Assembly: GCF_000684975.1 (NCBI RefSeq)
Contig: NZ_BAXZ01000005.1
Location: forward strand, 310,001-374,000
DNA from: Paraburkholderia acidipaludis NBRC 101816
Lineage (GTDB): Bacteria; Pseudomonadota; Gammaproteobacteria; Burkholderiales; Burkholderiaceae
Length of the DNA stretch: 64,000 nt
Direction of reading: 5' to 3'
This document shows, piece by piece, positions 52,796-62,257 of the stretch. Every line of letters starts with the position of its first letter. Within the stretch, counting starts at the first letter, position 1. The translations under genes and the position numbers were made by a program. The notes beneath the pieces are model-generated. The model ran no database searches. It was not told the origin of the DNA and saw only the letters and a program-made list of their open reading frames with translations.

Positions 52796-54190
52796 TCACA
52801 CCTTCTGTTCCTGTGCGGCGATCCGGCCCGGCACGCCGCCGATCGAACCCGCACCCATCGTAATCACCACGTCGCCGTCGCGGACCACGGCGGCGAGCGC
52901 CTCCGGCACTTCGTCCACCGTTTCCACGAACACCGGCTCGACCTTGCCCGCCACACGGATCGCGCGTGCGAGCGCGCGGCCGTCGGCGGCAACGATCGGC
53001 GCTTCGCCGGCCGCGTAGACGTCGGTCAGCACGAGCGCGTCGACGGTCGACAGCACCTTCACGAAATCTTCAAAGCAGTCGCGCGTGCGCGTAAAGCGGT
53101 GCGGCTGGAACGCCAGCACGAGACGCCGCTCGGGGAACGCGCCGCGCGCGGCCGCGATGGTCGCGGCCATCTCCACCGGGTGATGCCCATAATCGTCGAT
53201 CAACGTGTAGGTGCCGCCGCCGTTGACGGGAATTTCGCCATAACGCTGGAAACGGCGTCCCACGCCGTTGAATTCGGCGAGCGCGCGCTGGATGTCGGCG
53301 TCCTTCACTTCGAGTTCGGTCGCGATCGCGATCGCGGCCAGCGCATTCTGCACGTTGTGCGTGCCCGGCAGATTCAGCACGATGTCGAGCGACGGCGCGT
53401 CCTCGCGCATCGCCGTGAAGTGCATCTTGCCGTCGTGCGCGACGACATTCACCGCGCGCACCTGCGCATCGGATGCAAGACCGTAGCGGATGATCGGCTT
53501 CGAAACGAACGGCAGGATTTCCTTCACGTTCGGATCGTCCACGCACAGCACCGCGATGCCGTAGAACGGCAGCCGGTGCGTGAATTCGATGAACGCCTGC
53601 TTCAGGCGCGCGAAGTCGTGCCCGTAGGTGTCCATGTGATCGGCGTCGATATTCGTGATGACTTCGATCACCGGAAAGAGATTGAGGAACGACGCGTCCG
53701 ACTCGTCGGCCTCGGCGACGATGAAGTCGCCGGTGCCGAGGCGCGCATTCGCGCCCGCGCTGATGAGGCGCCCGCCGATCACGAAGGTCGGGTCGAGCCC
53801 GCCCGCCGCCAGCACGCTCGCCACGAGCGAGGTGGTGGTGGTCTTGCCGTGCGTGCCCGCAATCGCGATGCCCTGCTTCAGGCGCATCAGCTCCGCGAGC
53901 ATCACGGCGCGCGGCACGATGGGGATGCGGCGGTGTCGCGCCGCCAGCACTTCGGGGTTGTCGCTGCGCACGGCCGTGGAGACGACCACGGCGTTCGCGC
54001 CTTCGATGTTCTCTTCGGCGTGACCGATCGAGATGCGCGCGCCGAGCGCCGCGAGGCGGTCGGTAACGCCGTTCTTCGCGAGGTCCGAGCCGCTCACCTG
54101 ATAGCCGAGATTGACGAGCACTTCGGCAATGCCGCTCATGCCTGCGCCGCCGATGCCGACGAAATGGATATGTTTGACGATGTGTTTCAT
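52796..54190 (-). CDS. murC: UDP-N-acetylmuramate-L-alanine ligase
   Basis: 464 residues. Adds L-Ala to UDP-MurNAc. HFVGIGGAGMSGIAEVL at the UDP site, P-loop GTHGKTTTTS (about 114), and DDYGHHPVEM. ATG 54190 overlaps the murG stop (ATGA). Confidence 0.97.
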   Translation of the reverse strand: MKHIVKHIHFVGIGGAGMSGIAEVLVNLGYQVSGSDLAKNGVTDRLAALGARISIGHAEENIEGANAVVVSTAVRSDNPEVLAARHRRIPIVPRAVMLAELMRLKQGIAIAGTHGKTTTTSLVASVLAAGGLDPTFVIGGRLISAGANARLGTGDFIVAEADESDASFLNLFPVIEVITNIDADHMDTYGHDFARLKQAFIEFTHRLPFYGIAVLCVDDPNVKEILPFVSKPIIRYGLASDAQVRAVNVVAHDGKMHFTAMREDAPSLDIVLNLPGTHNVQNALAAIAIATELEVKDADIQRALAEFNGVGRRFQRYGEIPVNGGGTYTLIDDYGHHPVEMAATIAAARGAFPERRLVLAFQPHRFTRTRDCFEDFVKVLSTVDALVLTDVYAAGEAPIVAADGRALARAIRVAGKVEPVFVETVDEVPEALAAVVRDGDVVITMGAGSIGGVPGRIAAQEQKV

Positions 54191-55299
54191 TGCTTTCCTC
54201 CCGCACTAGCGCCCGCCACCGCCGCGCAGATGCTCGCGACCTGATCGGCGGCGTCGGGTTTCGCGAGCGCGCGGGCGCGCTCGGCCATTTCCGCCAGCGT
54301 TTCTCTTGTTTGTTGCCGCAGCCAGTCGGCGAGTCCTTCCGCCGTCAGGTCGCGTTGCTGCACCACGCGCGCCGCGTCCTTGTCGGCCAGGAACGCGGCG
54401 TTGGTGGTCTGATGGTCGTCCACGGCGAACGGGAACGGCACGAAGCACGCCGCCACCCCCACCGCCGCGATTTCCGCAACCGTCATCGCGCCCGAGCGGC
54501 AGATGACGAGGTCGGCGTTGGCGTAGGCGCTCGCCATGTCGTCGATGAACGGCACGAGCCGCACGCTCTCGCCTGCGTTTGCGTCCAGCAAGCCCGCGTC
54601 GGCGTAGTTCGCCTTCAGCGCGTCGATATGCTTCGCGCCCGCCTGATGCACGACCAACGGACGTTCGCCCGGCGCGAGCAGCGCCAGCGCGCGCGGCACG
54701 ACTTCGTTAAGCGCCGTCGCGCCAAGGCTACCGCCCACCACGAGCACGTGTAGCGGACCGCTGCGCGCCGCATAGCGGACGCGCGGCGCTTCCACGTGCG
54801 CCAGCTCTTCGCGAATCGGATTGCCGGTCCATTCGCCGTGCGGCAGCGCGCCCGGGAAGGCGACAAGCACGCGCTTCGCGAGTTTGGCGAGCACCTTGTT
54901 CGCAAGGCCCGCGATCGAGTTCTGCTCGTGCAGCACGAGCGGACGCCCCGTCATCGCGCTCATCACGCCCGCCGGGAACGTGATGTAGCCGCCCATGCCG
55001 AGCACGACGTCCGGCTTCACGCGCGCGAGTGCCGCGCGGCTCTGCGTGAACGCGCGCAGCAGGTTCAGCGGCAGCATCAGCTTGGTCTTGATGCCCTTGC
55101 CGCGCACGCCGCCAAACCGCACATATTCCATCGGAATGCCGTGCTTCGGCACGAGCGTCGCTTCCATGCCCGCGGGATTGCCGAGCCACACCACGCACCA
55201 GCCCCACGCCTGCATGCGGCGCGCGACCGCGAGCCCGGGGAACACGTGCCCCCCCGTGCCGCCGGCCATCACCATGAGCGTGCGCGGTGCAGCAGTCAT
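54187..55299 (-). CDS. murG: UDP-GlcNAc:lipid I N-acetylglucosaminyltransferase
   Basis: 370 residues. Makes lipid II at the membrane's inner face. AGGTGGHVFPGLAVA (12-26), the second glycine motif VVGGSLGATALNE, and the donor site CRSGAMTVAEIAAVG. The start at 55299 overlaps the ftsW stop; the open frame upstream lies over ftsW and is a shadow. Confidence 0.96.
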   Translation of the reverse strand: MTAAPRTLMVMAGGTGGHVFPGLAVARRMQAWGWCVVWLGNPAGMEATLVPKHGIPMEYVRFGGVRGKGIKTKLMLPLNLLRAFTQSRAALARVKPDVVLGMGGYITFPAGVMSAMTGRPLVLHEQNSIAGLANKVLAKLAKRVLVAFPGALPHGEWTGNPIREELAHVEAPRVRYAARSGPLHVLVVGGSLGATALNEVVPRALALLAPGERPLVVHQAGAKHIDALKANYADAGLLDANAGESVRLVPFIDDMASAYANADLVICRSGAMTVAEIAAVGVAACFVPFPFAVDDHQTTNAAFLADKDAARVVQQRDLTAEGLADWLRQQTRETLAEMAERARALAKPDAADQVASICAAVAGASAGGKQ

Positions 55300-56558
55300 A
55301 CCTTGCCTCCGCGCATCAAGACCCGGTTCTCGTAATCCACGCGCAAGAGCAGCGCCACCGCGATGCAGTTGAGCAGAATGCCCGAGCCGCCGTAACTCAC
55401 GAGCGGCAGCGTAAGACCCTTGGTGGGCAGCAGGCCGAGGTTCACGCCCATGTTGATGAACGCCTGCGCGCCGAACCACACGCCGATGCCCTTCGCGACG
55501 AGCCCCGCGAACGTGCGGTCGAGCGCGAGCGCCTGGCGGCCGATCTCGAACGAGCGGCGCACGATCCAGTAGAACAGCAGGATCACGACCAGCACGCCGA
55601 CGAAGCCGAGTTCCTCGCCGATCACGGCGAGAATGAAGTCGGTGTGCGCTTCGGGCAGGTAGTTGAGCTTTTCGACGCTGCCGCCGAGACCCACGCCGAA
55701 CCACTCGCCGCGCCCGAACGCGATCAGCGAGTGCGTGAGCTGATACGCCTTGCCCTGCGCGTAGCGGTCGTCCCACGGATCGAGGTACGCGAAGATCCGC
55801 TCGCGGCGCCAGGGCGAGAGCCACACGAGCATCGTGAACGTGCCCACCGCCGTCGCCACGAGGCCGCCGAACAGCTTGCCGTTCACGCCGCCGAGGAACA
55901 GCACGCCCATCGCGATCGCGGCGATCACCATGAACGCGCCCATGTCGGGTTCGAGCAGCAGCAGCGCGCCCACCACGCCCACGGCGAACGCCATCGGCAG
56001 GAAGCCCTTGGCGAAGCTGTGCATGTACTCCTGCTTGCGCACCGTGTAGTTCGCCGCGTAAATCGTCACGGCGAGCTTCATGATTTCGGACGGCTGCATG
56101 TTCGTGATGCCGAGCGGAATCCAGCGGCGCGCGCCGTTCACGCCCTTGCCGATGTGCGGAATCAGCACGACGACGAGCATGACGAGCGCGATCAGGAAGA
56201 GCTTCGGCGCGTAGCGGTCCCACGTCGAAACGGGGATGCGGAACGCCACGACCGCCGCGATCGAAGCGATCACGAGCGAGGCGATGTGGCGCACGAGGAA
56301 CGCGTAGTCGTGGTACGAGGCGTACTTCGGCGAATCGGGCATCGCGATCGAGGCCGAATACACCATCACCACGCCGAGGCCAAGCAGCGCAATCACGGCC
56401 CACAGCAGCGAGTGGTCGTAGTCGAGCATGCGCGAACGCGCGGGGCGCACACCGTTGACGACGCTCGCAAGCCCCCCCGAGCGCGCCGCACCGCCCCCCG
56501 AGGCAGCGCCGCCGCCCTCGCCCGACAGACGTGAACCGAACCGTTCGGACCAGCTCAT
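55296..56558 (-). CDS. ftsW: Lipid II polymerase FtsW
   Basis: 420 residues, SEDS family, about ten membrane segments. It polymerises septal glycan together with FtsI. Signature region LPEAHTDFILAVIGEELGF and, near the end, LPLVSYGGSGILLN. The first 40 residues form a Gly/Ser-rich cytoplasmic head. ATG 56558 overlaps the murD stop. Confidence 0.95.
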   Translation of the reverse strand: MSWSERFGSRLSGEGGGAASGGGAARSGGLASVVNGVRPARSRMLDYDHSLLWAVIALLGLGVVMVYSASIAMPDSPKYASYHDYAFLVRHIASLVIASIAAVVAFRIPVSTWDRYAPKLFLIALVMLVVVLIPHIGKGVNGARRWIPLGITNMQPSEIMKLAVTIYAANYTVRKQEYMHSFAKGFLPMAFAVGVVGALLLLEPDMGAFMVIAAIAMGVLFLGGVNGKLFGGLVATAVGTFTMLVWLSPWRRERIFAYLDPWDDRYAQGKAYQLTHSLIAFGRGEWFGVGLGGSVEKLNYLPEAHTDFILAVIGEELGFVGVLVVILLFYWIVRRSFEIGRQALALDRTFAGLVAKGIGVWFGAQAFINMGVNLGLLPTKGLTLPLVSYGGSGILLNCIAVALLLRVDYENRVLMRGGKV

Positions 56559-58069
56559 ATCATCGTCCCCCGTTCTGCGGCGATTTCCTCGACCGTGTCG
56601 TGGAACACGGCTGCGCGATGAGCGTAACCCCTGAACATGTCGAAGCTCGCACAGGCCGGCGAAAGCAGCACGACGTCGCCAGGCTGAGCGAGCGCCGTCG
56701 CAGCGCGTGTGGCGGCTTCGAGCGTCGGATGGTCGTCGATCACGATGCCGGTAGACGCCAGCGCAGCACGGATTTGCGGCGCGTCGCGACCGATCAGCAT
56801 CACCGCGCGGCACCAGCGCTCGACGGGGGCCGCAAGCGGTTCGAAGTCCTGACCCTTGCCGTCGCCGCCCGCGATCAGCACCGCGCGCTGCGCGAGGCCG
56901 TCGAGCGCCGCGACCGTCGCGCCGACGTTCGTGCCCTTGCTGTCGTCCACGTAATCGATGCCGTCGATCGAGGCGATCAGCTCCACGCGATGCGGCTCGC
57001 CGCGATACTCGCGCAAACCGTGCAACAGCGGCGCGGCGGGCAGGTCGATCGCGCGCGCGAGCGCGAACGCGGCCAGCGCGTTTGCTGCGTTATGCAGACC
57101 GCGAATCCGCAGGGCGTCGGCCGGCATGAGGCGCTTGTTGGCGAGATTCACCGGCGCCGTCTCCTGCTGCTTGCGCCGGCGCGCGGAGACCGGTTCGTCC
57201 GTCGCGTCGCGATCGTGCGCCTGCACGAGCCACAGCATGCCGTTGTCGCGCGAGAGGCCGTAGTCGCCGTCCTGCCGCGGCTCGTCGACGCCGAACGTGA
57301 CCACGCGAGCCGTGTTGTCCGCGGACGACGCGAGCGACATCACGCGCGCGTCGTCGCGGTTGAGCACGCGCGTCGTTTGCGGCCCGAAAATGCGGCCCTT
57401 CGCGGCCGCGTAGGCGTCGAGCCCGCCGTGCCAGTCGAGGTGGTCCTGCGTGATGTTCAGGATGGCGGCGGCGGCGGGAGCGAACGTGTGCGACGTCTCC
57501 AGCTGGAAGCTCGACAGTTCGAGCACCCAGACGTCGGGCAGCGCGGTGTTGTCGATCGCTTCGGCGAGCTTGTCGAGCATCGCCGGGCTGATGTTGCCGG
57601 CCACCGCCACGCGCTTGCCCGCGCGCGCGCAGAGCAGGCCCGCGAGGCTCGTCGTCGTGGTCTTGCCGTTCGTGCCGGTGATCGCGAGCACCTTCGGCGC
57701 GTAGCCGCTCTCTCCCAGGTGCTTCAAAGCCTGCGCAAAAAGTTCGAGTTCGCCCCACACGTCGATGCCGCGTTCGCGCGCGGCTGCGAGCAGCGGCACG
57801 AGATCGGCTGCGAGCGGCGAGAGGCCGGGGCTGATGGCGACGAGTTCGACGCCGTCGAGCAGCGCCGTCGAGAACGCGCCGCCGACGAAATCGGCGTCGA
57901 TGCCGTGCACGGCGAGTTCGGGCAGGCCGGGCGGCACTTCGCGCGTATCGGCAATGCGCAGGCGGCAACCGTGCCGCGCACACCAGCGCGCCATGGCAAG
58001 CCCGGATTCACCGAGCCCCAGCACGAGCACCATCGGCTTTTGCCGATCCCGAAACTTCTCGCCAAACAT
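56555..58069 (-). CDS. murD: UDP-MurNAc-L-Ala:D-glutamate ligase
   Basis: 504 residues. Adds D-Glu. LVLGLGESGLAMARW at the UDP site, P-loop GTNGKTTTTSL (about 130), and DDSKGTNVGATVAAL. ATG 58069 (MFGEKFRDRQ) is the family start; upstream frame is a shadow of mraY. Confidence 0.95.
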   Translation of the reverse strand: MFGEKFRDRQKPMVLVLGLGESGLAMARWCARHGCRLRIADTREVPPGLPELAVHGIDADFVGGAFSTALLDGVELVAISPGLSPLAADLVPLLAAARERGIDVWGELELFAQALKHLGESGYAPKVLAITGTNGKTTTTSLAGLLCARAGKRVAVAGNISPAMLDKLAEAIDNTALPDVWVLELSSFQLETSHTFAPAAAAILNITQDHLDWHGGLDAYAAAKGRIFGPQTTRVLNRDDARVMSLASSADNTARVVTFGVDEPRQDGDYGLSRDNGMLWLVQAHDRDATDEPVSARRRKQQETAPVNLANKRLMPADALRIRGLHNAANALAAFALARAIDLPAAPLLHGLREYRGEPHRVELIASIDGIDYVDDSKGTNVGATVAALDGLAQRAVLIAGGDGKGQDFEPLAAPVERWCRAVMLIGRDAPQIRAALASTGIVIDDHPTLEAATRAATALAQPGDVVLLSPACASFDMFRGYAHRAAVFHDTVEEIAAERGTMI

Positions 58070-58101
58070 CGCTTGCTTTCCTTGATGACTTACTTGATGG
58101 C

Positions 58102-59271
58102 TCAGCGCAGCTTGAGCGTGGACAGACCGAACAGGCACAGCATCAGCGTGATGACCCAGAAACGCACGACGACCTGCGTTTCCTTCCAGCCCGACAGCTC
58201 GAAGTGGTGATGCAGCGGCGCCATCTTGAAGATGCGCCGGCCCTCGCCATACCGCTTCTTGGTGTACTTGAACCAGGTGACCTGCAGCATCACGGAGAAC
58301 GTCTCCGCAACGAAGATGCCGCCCATGATGAAGAGCACGATTTCCTGGCGCACGATCACGGCAATCGTGCCGAGCGCGCCGCCCAGCGCGAGCGCGCCCA
58401 CGTCGCCCATGAACACCTGGGCCGGATACGTGTTGAACCAGAGGAACGCGAGCCCTGCCCCGCCCATCGCCGAGCAGAAAATCAACAGCTCGCCCGCACC
58501 GGGAATGTGCGGGAACAGCAGGTACTTCGAGTAGACCGAACTGCCCATCACGTAGGCGAACACGCCGAGCGACGCGCCCACGAGCACGACCGGCATGATG
58601 ACGAGGCCGTCGAGGCCGTCGGTGAGGTTCACGGCGTTGCTCGCGCCGACGATCACGAAATACGTGAGCGCAATGAAGCCCCATACGCCGAGCGGATAGC
58701 TGATCGACTTGAGGAACGGCAGCAGCAGGTCGGCGCGCGCGGGCAGGCCCATCGAGAGGCCGCTCCTCACCCACGCCATGAAGAGGTCGAACACGCGCAC
58801 GTTGCTCGCCTCGGACACGCTGAAGGCGAGATACACGGCGGCGAAGAGGCCGATCACCGACTGCCAGAAATACTTCTCGCGCGAGGACATTCCGCGCGGA
58901 TCCTTGTAGACGACCTTGCGATAGTCGTCCACCCAGCCGATCAGTCCGAACCCGAACGTCACGAGCATCACGATCCAGATGAAGCGGTTCGCGAGATCGG
59001 CCCAGAGCAGCGTCGAAACGGCGATGCCCAGCAGGATCAGGACGCCGCCCATGGTCGGCGTGCCCGACTTCACGAGATGCGTCTGCGGGCCGTCCGTGCG
59101 CACGGCCTGGCCGACTTTCATCGCGGTCAGCTTGCGAATGACCCACGGGCCCAGCACGAGCCCGATCGCCATCGCGGTGATGGTCGCCATCACCGCGCGG
59201 AACGTCAGATAACTGAACACGCGCAAGAAGCTTGCGTCATTCTGCAGCCATTGCGCCAGCGCCAGTAACAT
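58102..59271 (-). CDS. mraY: Phospho-MurNAc-pentapeptide translocase
   Basis: 389 residues, ten membrane segments. Transfers phospho-MurNAc-pentapeptide to undecaprenyl phosphate to give lipid I. GTPTMGGVLIL (about 70), catalytic Asp segments NLTDGLDGL and FMGDVGALALGG, and HHHFELSGWKE near the end. Confidence 0.97.
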   Translation of the reverse strand: MLLALAQWLQNDASFLRVFSYLTFRAVMATITAMAIGLVLGPWVIRKLTAMKVGQAVRTDGPQTHLVKSGTPTMGGVLILLGIAVSTLLWADLANRFIWIVMLVTFGFGLIGWVDDYRKVVYKDPRGMSSREKYFWQSVIGLFAAVYLAFSVSEASNVRVFDLFMAWVRSGLSMGLPARADLLLPFLKSISYPLGVWGFIALTYFVIVGASNAVNLTDGLDGLVIMPVVLVGASLGVFAYVMGSSVYSKYLLFPHIPGAGELLIFCSAMGGAGLAFLWFNTYPAQVFMGDVGALALGGALGTIAVIVRQEIVLFIMGGIFVAETFSVMLQVTWFKYTKKRYGEGRRIFKMAPLHHHFELSGWKETQVVVRFWVITLMLCLFGLSTLKLR

Positions 59272-59291
59272 GCCTTGTATTCCTTCGTATT

Positions 59292-60704
59292 TCAGTGCGT
59301 ACCGGACGCAGCGTCCGGCGCAGGGTTTTGCGGATTCGTCAGGGCCGCCACTACACGCTCCATCTGCATGAAGCGCGAGCCTTTCACGAGTATCGTTGCG
59401 CCGCCGCCGTAGCCGGCCGCGGCCAATGCGTTCACCAGTTCGCTAACGCCGACGCTATGCAGCGCGTTCGCACCGAACGCCGCCGATGCGTCGCCCGCCG
59501 CCTGACCGAGCGTGTAGAGCGCGTCGATGCCGCGCTCTTTCGCATACGCGCCCACCTCGCGATGGAACGCCGGACCTTCGTCGCCCACTTCGCCCATGTC
59601 GCCCAGCACGAGCACGCGCGGCGCGGCCTGCGCCGCGAGCACGTCGATCGCCGCGCGCACGGAATCGGGGTTCGCGTTGTAGGTGTCGTCGATCACCGCC
59701 GCACCCGTAAGTTCCCGGAACGCGGCATGTTTTACCTGCAAGCGGCCCTTCACCGGTTCGAACGCTTCCAGACCGCGACGGATCGCATCGAGCGAGACCC
59801 CTGCCGCCAGCGCGGCCGCCGTGGCCGCAAGCGCGTTGTGCGCGTTGTGCGCGCCCAGCACCTGCAGCTCGACTTCGAGATGCCCCTCGGGCGTCGCGAT
59901 GGCGAGGCGGTTGCCGGTGAGCTTGCCCGTCACCGCGGCGTCGACGGCGCTTGCTTCCGTATGCAGGGCGAAATCGAGAATCTGCGAGCCGGTCGCCGCG
60001 ACGCGCCAGATGCCCGCGTAGGCGTCGTCGGCGGGAAATACCGCGACGCCTTCGGGCTTCAGAGCGTGGATCACGCTGGCGTGCTCGAGCGCGACGGCTT
60101 CCACCGTCGCCATGAATTCCTGGTGTTCACGCTGCGCGTTGTTGACCACCGCGACGGTCGGCTCGGCGAACTGCGCCAGCAGCTCCGTCTCGCCCGGATG
60201 ATTCATCCCGAGTTCGACGACCGCGAGGCGATGTGCACTGGATAAACGCAGCAGCGTGAGCGGCACGCCGATGTCGTTATTGAGGTTTCCGGACGTAGCG
60301 AGACGACATTCTTCTCCAACCGCCGCCGCAAAGATCGCGGCAATCATTTCCTTGACCGTCGTCTTGCCGTTGCTGCCCGTCACCGCGACGAGCGGCAGCG
60401 TGAAGCGCCGCCGCCAGCCGAGCGCGAGCGCGCCGAGCGCCGCGCGCGTGTCGTCCACGCGCAGGGCAGGCGTGCGCCAGTCGCCGGGGCTGCGCGAAAC
60501 GAGCACGGCATTCACGTGACGGTCCGCGACTTCCTGCAGGAAATCGTGCGCGTCGAAGCGGTCGCCCTTGAGCGCGACGAACAGGTCGCCCGGGCCGGCC
60601 GTGCGGCTGTCGGTCGAAATACGCGCGAACGTGGCGTTCTCGTCGCCGAGCACGCTCGCGCCCGGAATCAACGCCGCCGCATCGCGCAGGGAAAGCATTG
60701 TCAT
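59292..60704 (-). CDS. murF: UDP-MurNAc-tripeptide:D-Ala-D-Ala ligase
   Basis: 470 residues. Completes the pentapeptide. P-loop GSNGKTTVKEM (about 112), ELGMNHPGE, and DDTYNANPDS. ATG 60704 overlaps the murE stop (ATGA). Confidence 0.96.
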   Translation of the reverse strand: MTMLSLRDAAALIPGASVLGDENATFARISTDSRTAGPGDLFVALKGDRFDAHDFLQEVADRHVNAVLVSRSPGDWRTPALRVDDTRAALGALALGWRRRFTLPLVAVTGSNGKTTVKEMIAAIFAAAVGEECRLATSGNLNNDIGVPLTLLRLSSAHRLAVVELGMNHPGETELLAQFAEPTVAVVNNAQREHQEFMATVEAVALEHASVIHALKPEGVAVFPADDAYAGIWRVAATGSQILDFALHTEASAVDAAVTGKLTGNRLAIATPEGHLEVELQVLGAHNAHNALAATAAALAAGVSLDAIRRGLEAFEPVKGRLQVKHAAFRELTGAAVIDDTYNANPDSVRAAIDVLAAQAAPRVLVLGDMGEVGDEGPAFHREVGAYAKERGIDALYTLGQAAGDASAAFGANALHSVGVSELVNALAAAGYGGGATILVKGSRFMQMERVVAALTNPQNPAPDAASGTH

Positions 60705-62257
60705 TCGCCGCCTCCGCGCCCATGCCGATCGGAAGTCGGACGGGCTGCGAGAGCAAGCCGCGCGTGATCCTGATCCGAGAACGCGCGCTTCTTGCCCATG
60801 ATTTCCTGGGTCGCCTCGTGCCCCTTGCCGGCCAGCACGACGACGTCTTCGCGCGCTGCGCCGCGCACCGCCTGCAGGATCGCGCTCGCGCGGTCCTCGA
60901 TGCGGCGCGCCTTTTCGGGCTCGCGCATGCCGCCGACGATCTGGTCGATGATCGCGGCTGGCGATTCGCTGCGCGGGTTGTCGCTCGTCACGACGACCTG
61001 GTCTGCGAGCCGCTCGGCAATCGCACCCATCAACGGACGCTTCGTGGCGTCGCGGTCGCCGCCGCAGCCGAACATGCAGACGAGCTCGCCGCCGCGCGCC
61101 GCCGCGATCGGGCGCAGCGCTTCGAGGGTCTTTTCGAGCGCATCGGGCGTGTGCGCGTAGTCGATCACGACGAGCGGTTCGTCGTGATCGACGCGGCCGC
61201 CAAGACGCTCCATGCGGCCATTCACAGGCTGCAGCTTCGCCAGTTCGTTCAGCGCGGCCACGAGCGGCACGTTCGCGGCCAGCAGTGCGCCGAGCACGCC
61301 GAGCAGGTTGCTCACGTTGAAGAGGCCGAGCGTCTGCACCTCGACTTCGGCGTCGCCCCAGTCGGACGTGGTCAGATGGAACGCCGTGCCCGTGGCCGTC
61401 GCGCGCACGTTTTCCGCGCGCAGCCACGCATCGGCAACGGGCGCTTCGGCAGCCGACGTTGCGATGCCGTACGCGATGGTGCGCGCATGGCCGCGTGTCG
61501 AGGCCAGCAGGCGACGACCCGCTGCGTCGTCGGCGTTGATCACCGCCGCTCGCAGTCCGGGCCACGCGAAAAGACGCGCTTTCGCCGCCTCATAGGCCTC
61601 GAACGTGCGGTGATAGTCAAGGTGATCCTGGGTCAGATTCGTGAAGATCGCGACGTCGAACGAGGTGCCGTTCACGCGGCCCTGATGCAGCGCATGCGAC
61701 GACACTTCCATCGCCACGGCCCGCGCGCCGGCCTTGTGCAGCTGCGCGAGGCTGCGCTGCAGTTGCGGCGCGTCCGGCGTCGTGAAGCCCGTATGCGTGA
61801 GCTGGCCCGGAAAGCCGCTGCCGAGCGTGCCGACGATCGCGCACTTCTGGCCGATCGCCGTGAGCGCCGTGGCGACCCACTGGCTGCACGACGTCTTGCC
61901 GTTCGTGCCCGTCACGCCGACCACGAGCATCGCGTCGCTCGAATCGCCATACCAGCCGCTCGCGATCTCGCCGGCCAGCACGTCGAGCTGCGGCACCGCG
62001 AACGACATCGATGCGTCCACCGGACCTGTGAAGCCTTCCGGCTGATAGAGGATGGCGGCGGCGCCGCGCTCGATCGCGTTGTCGACGTGCGGGCGGTTAT
62101 CCGCGCCGTCGACGGCGTAGGCCACGAACACATCGCCCGCCTTCAGCGAGCGCGTGTCGGCGTGCAGATCGGCGCCCGACGCGACGCGCGCGCGCAGCCA
62201 CGCGAGCGCGTCCGCGATCTGCCGGTGCGCGGGATGCTGGGTGCGCGTGGCGCTCAT
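60701..62257 (-). CDS. murE: UDP-MurNAc-dipeptide:meso-diaminopimelate ligase
   Basis: 518 residues. Adds the third residue. P-loop GVTGTNGKTSC (about 114) and the DNPR motif (TSDNPRSESP, about 411), which marks meso-diaminopimelate specificity. It overlaps ftsI by 4 bases. Confidence 0.96.
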   Translation of the reverse strand: MSATRTQHPAHRQIADALAWLRARVASGADLHADTRSLKAGDVFVAYAVDGADNRPHVDNAIERGAAAILYQPEGFTGPVDASMSFAVPQLDVLAGEIASGWYGDSSDAMLVVGVTGTNGKTSCSQWVATALTAIGQKCAIVGTLGSGFPGQLTHTGFTTPDAPQLQRSLAQLHKAGARAVAMEVSSHALHQGRVNGTSFDVAIFTNLTQDHLDYHRTFEAYEAAKARLFAWPGLRAAVINADDAAGRRLLASTRGHARTIAYGIATSAAEAPVADAWLRAENVRATATGTAFHLTTSDWGDAEVEVQTLGLFNVSNLLGVLGALLAANVPLVAALNELAKLQPVNGRMERLGGRVDHDEPLVVIDYAHTPDALEKTLEALRPIAAARGGELVCMFGCGGDRDATKRPLMGAIAERLADQVVVTSDNPRSESPAAIIDQIVGGMREPEKARRIEDRASAILQAVRGAAREDVVVLAGKGHEATQEIMGKKRAFSDQDHARLALAARPTSDRHGRGGGE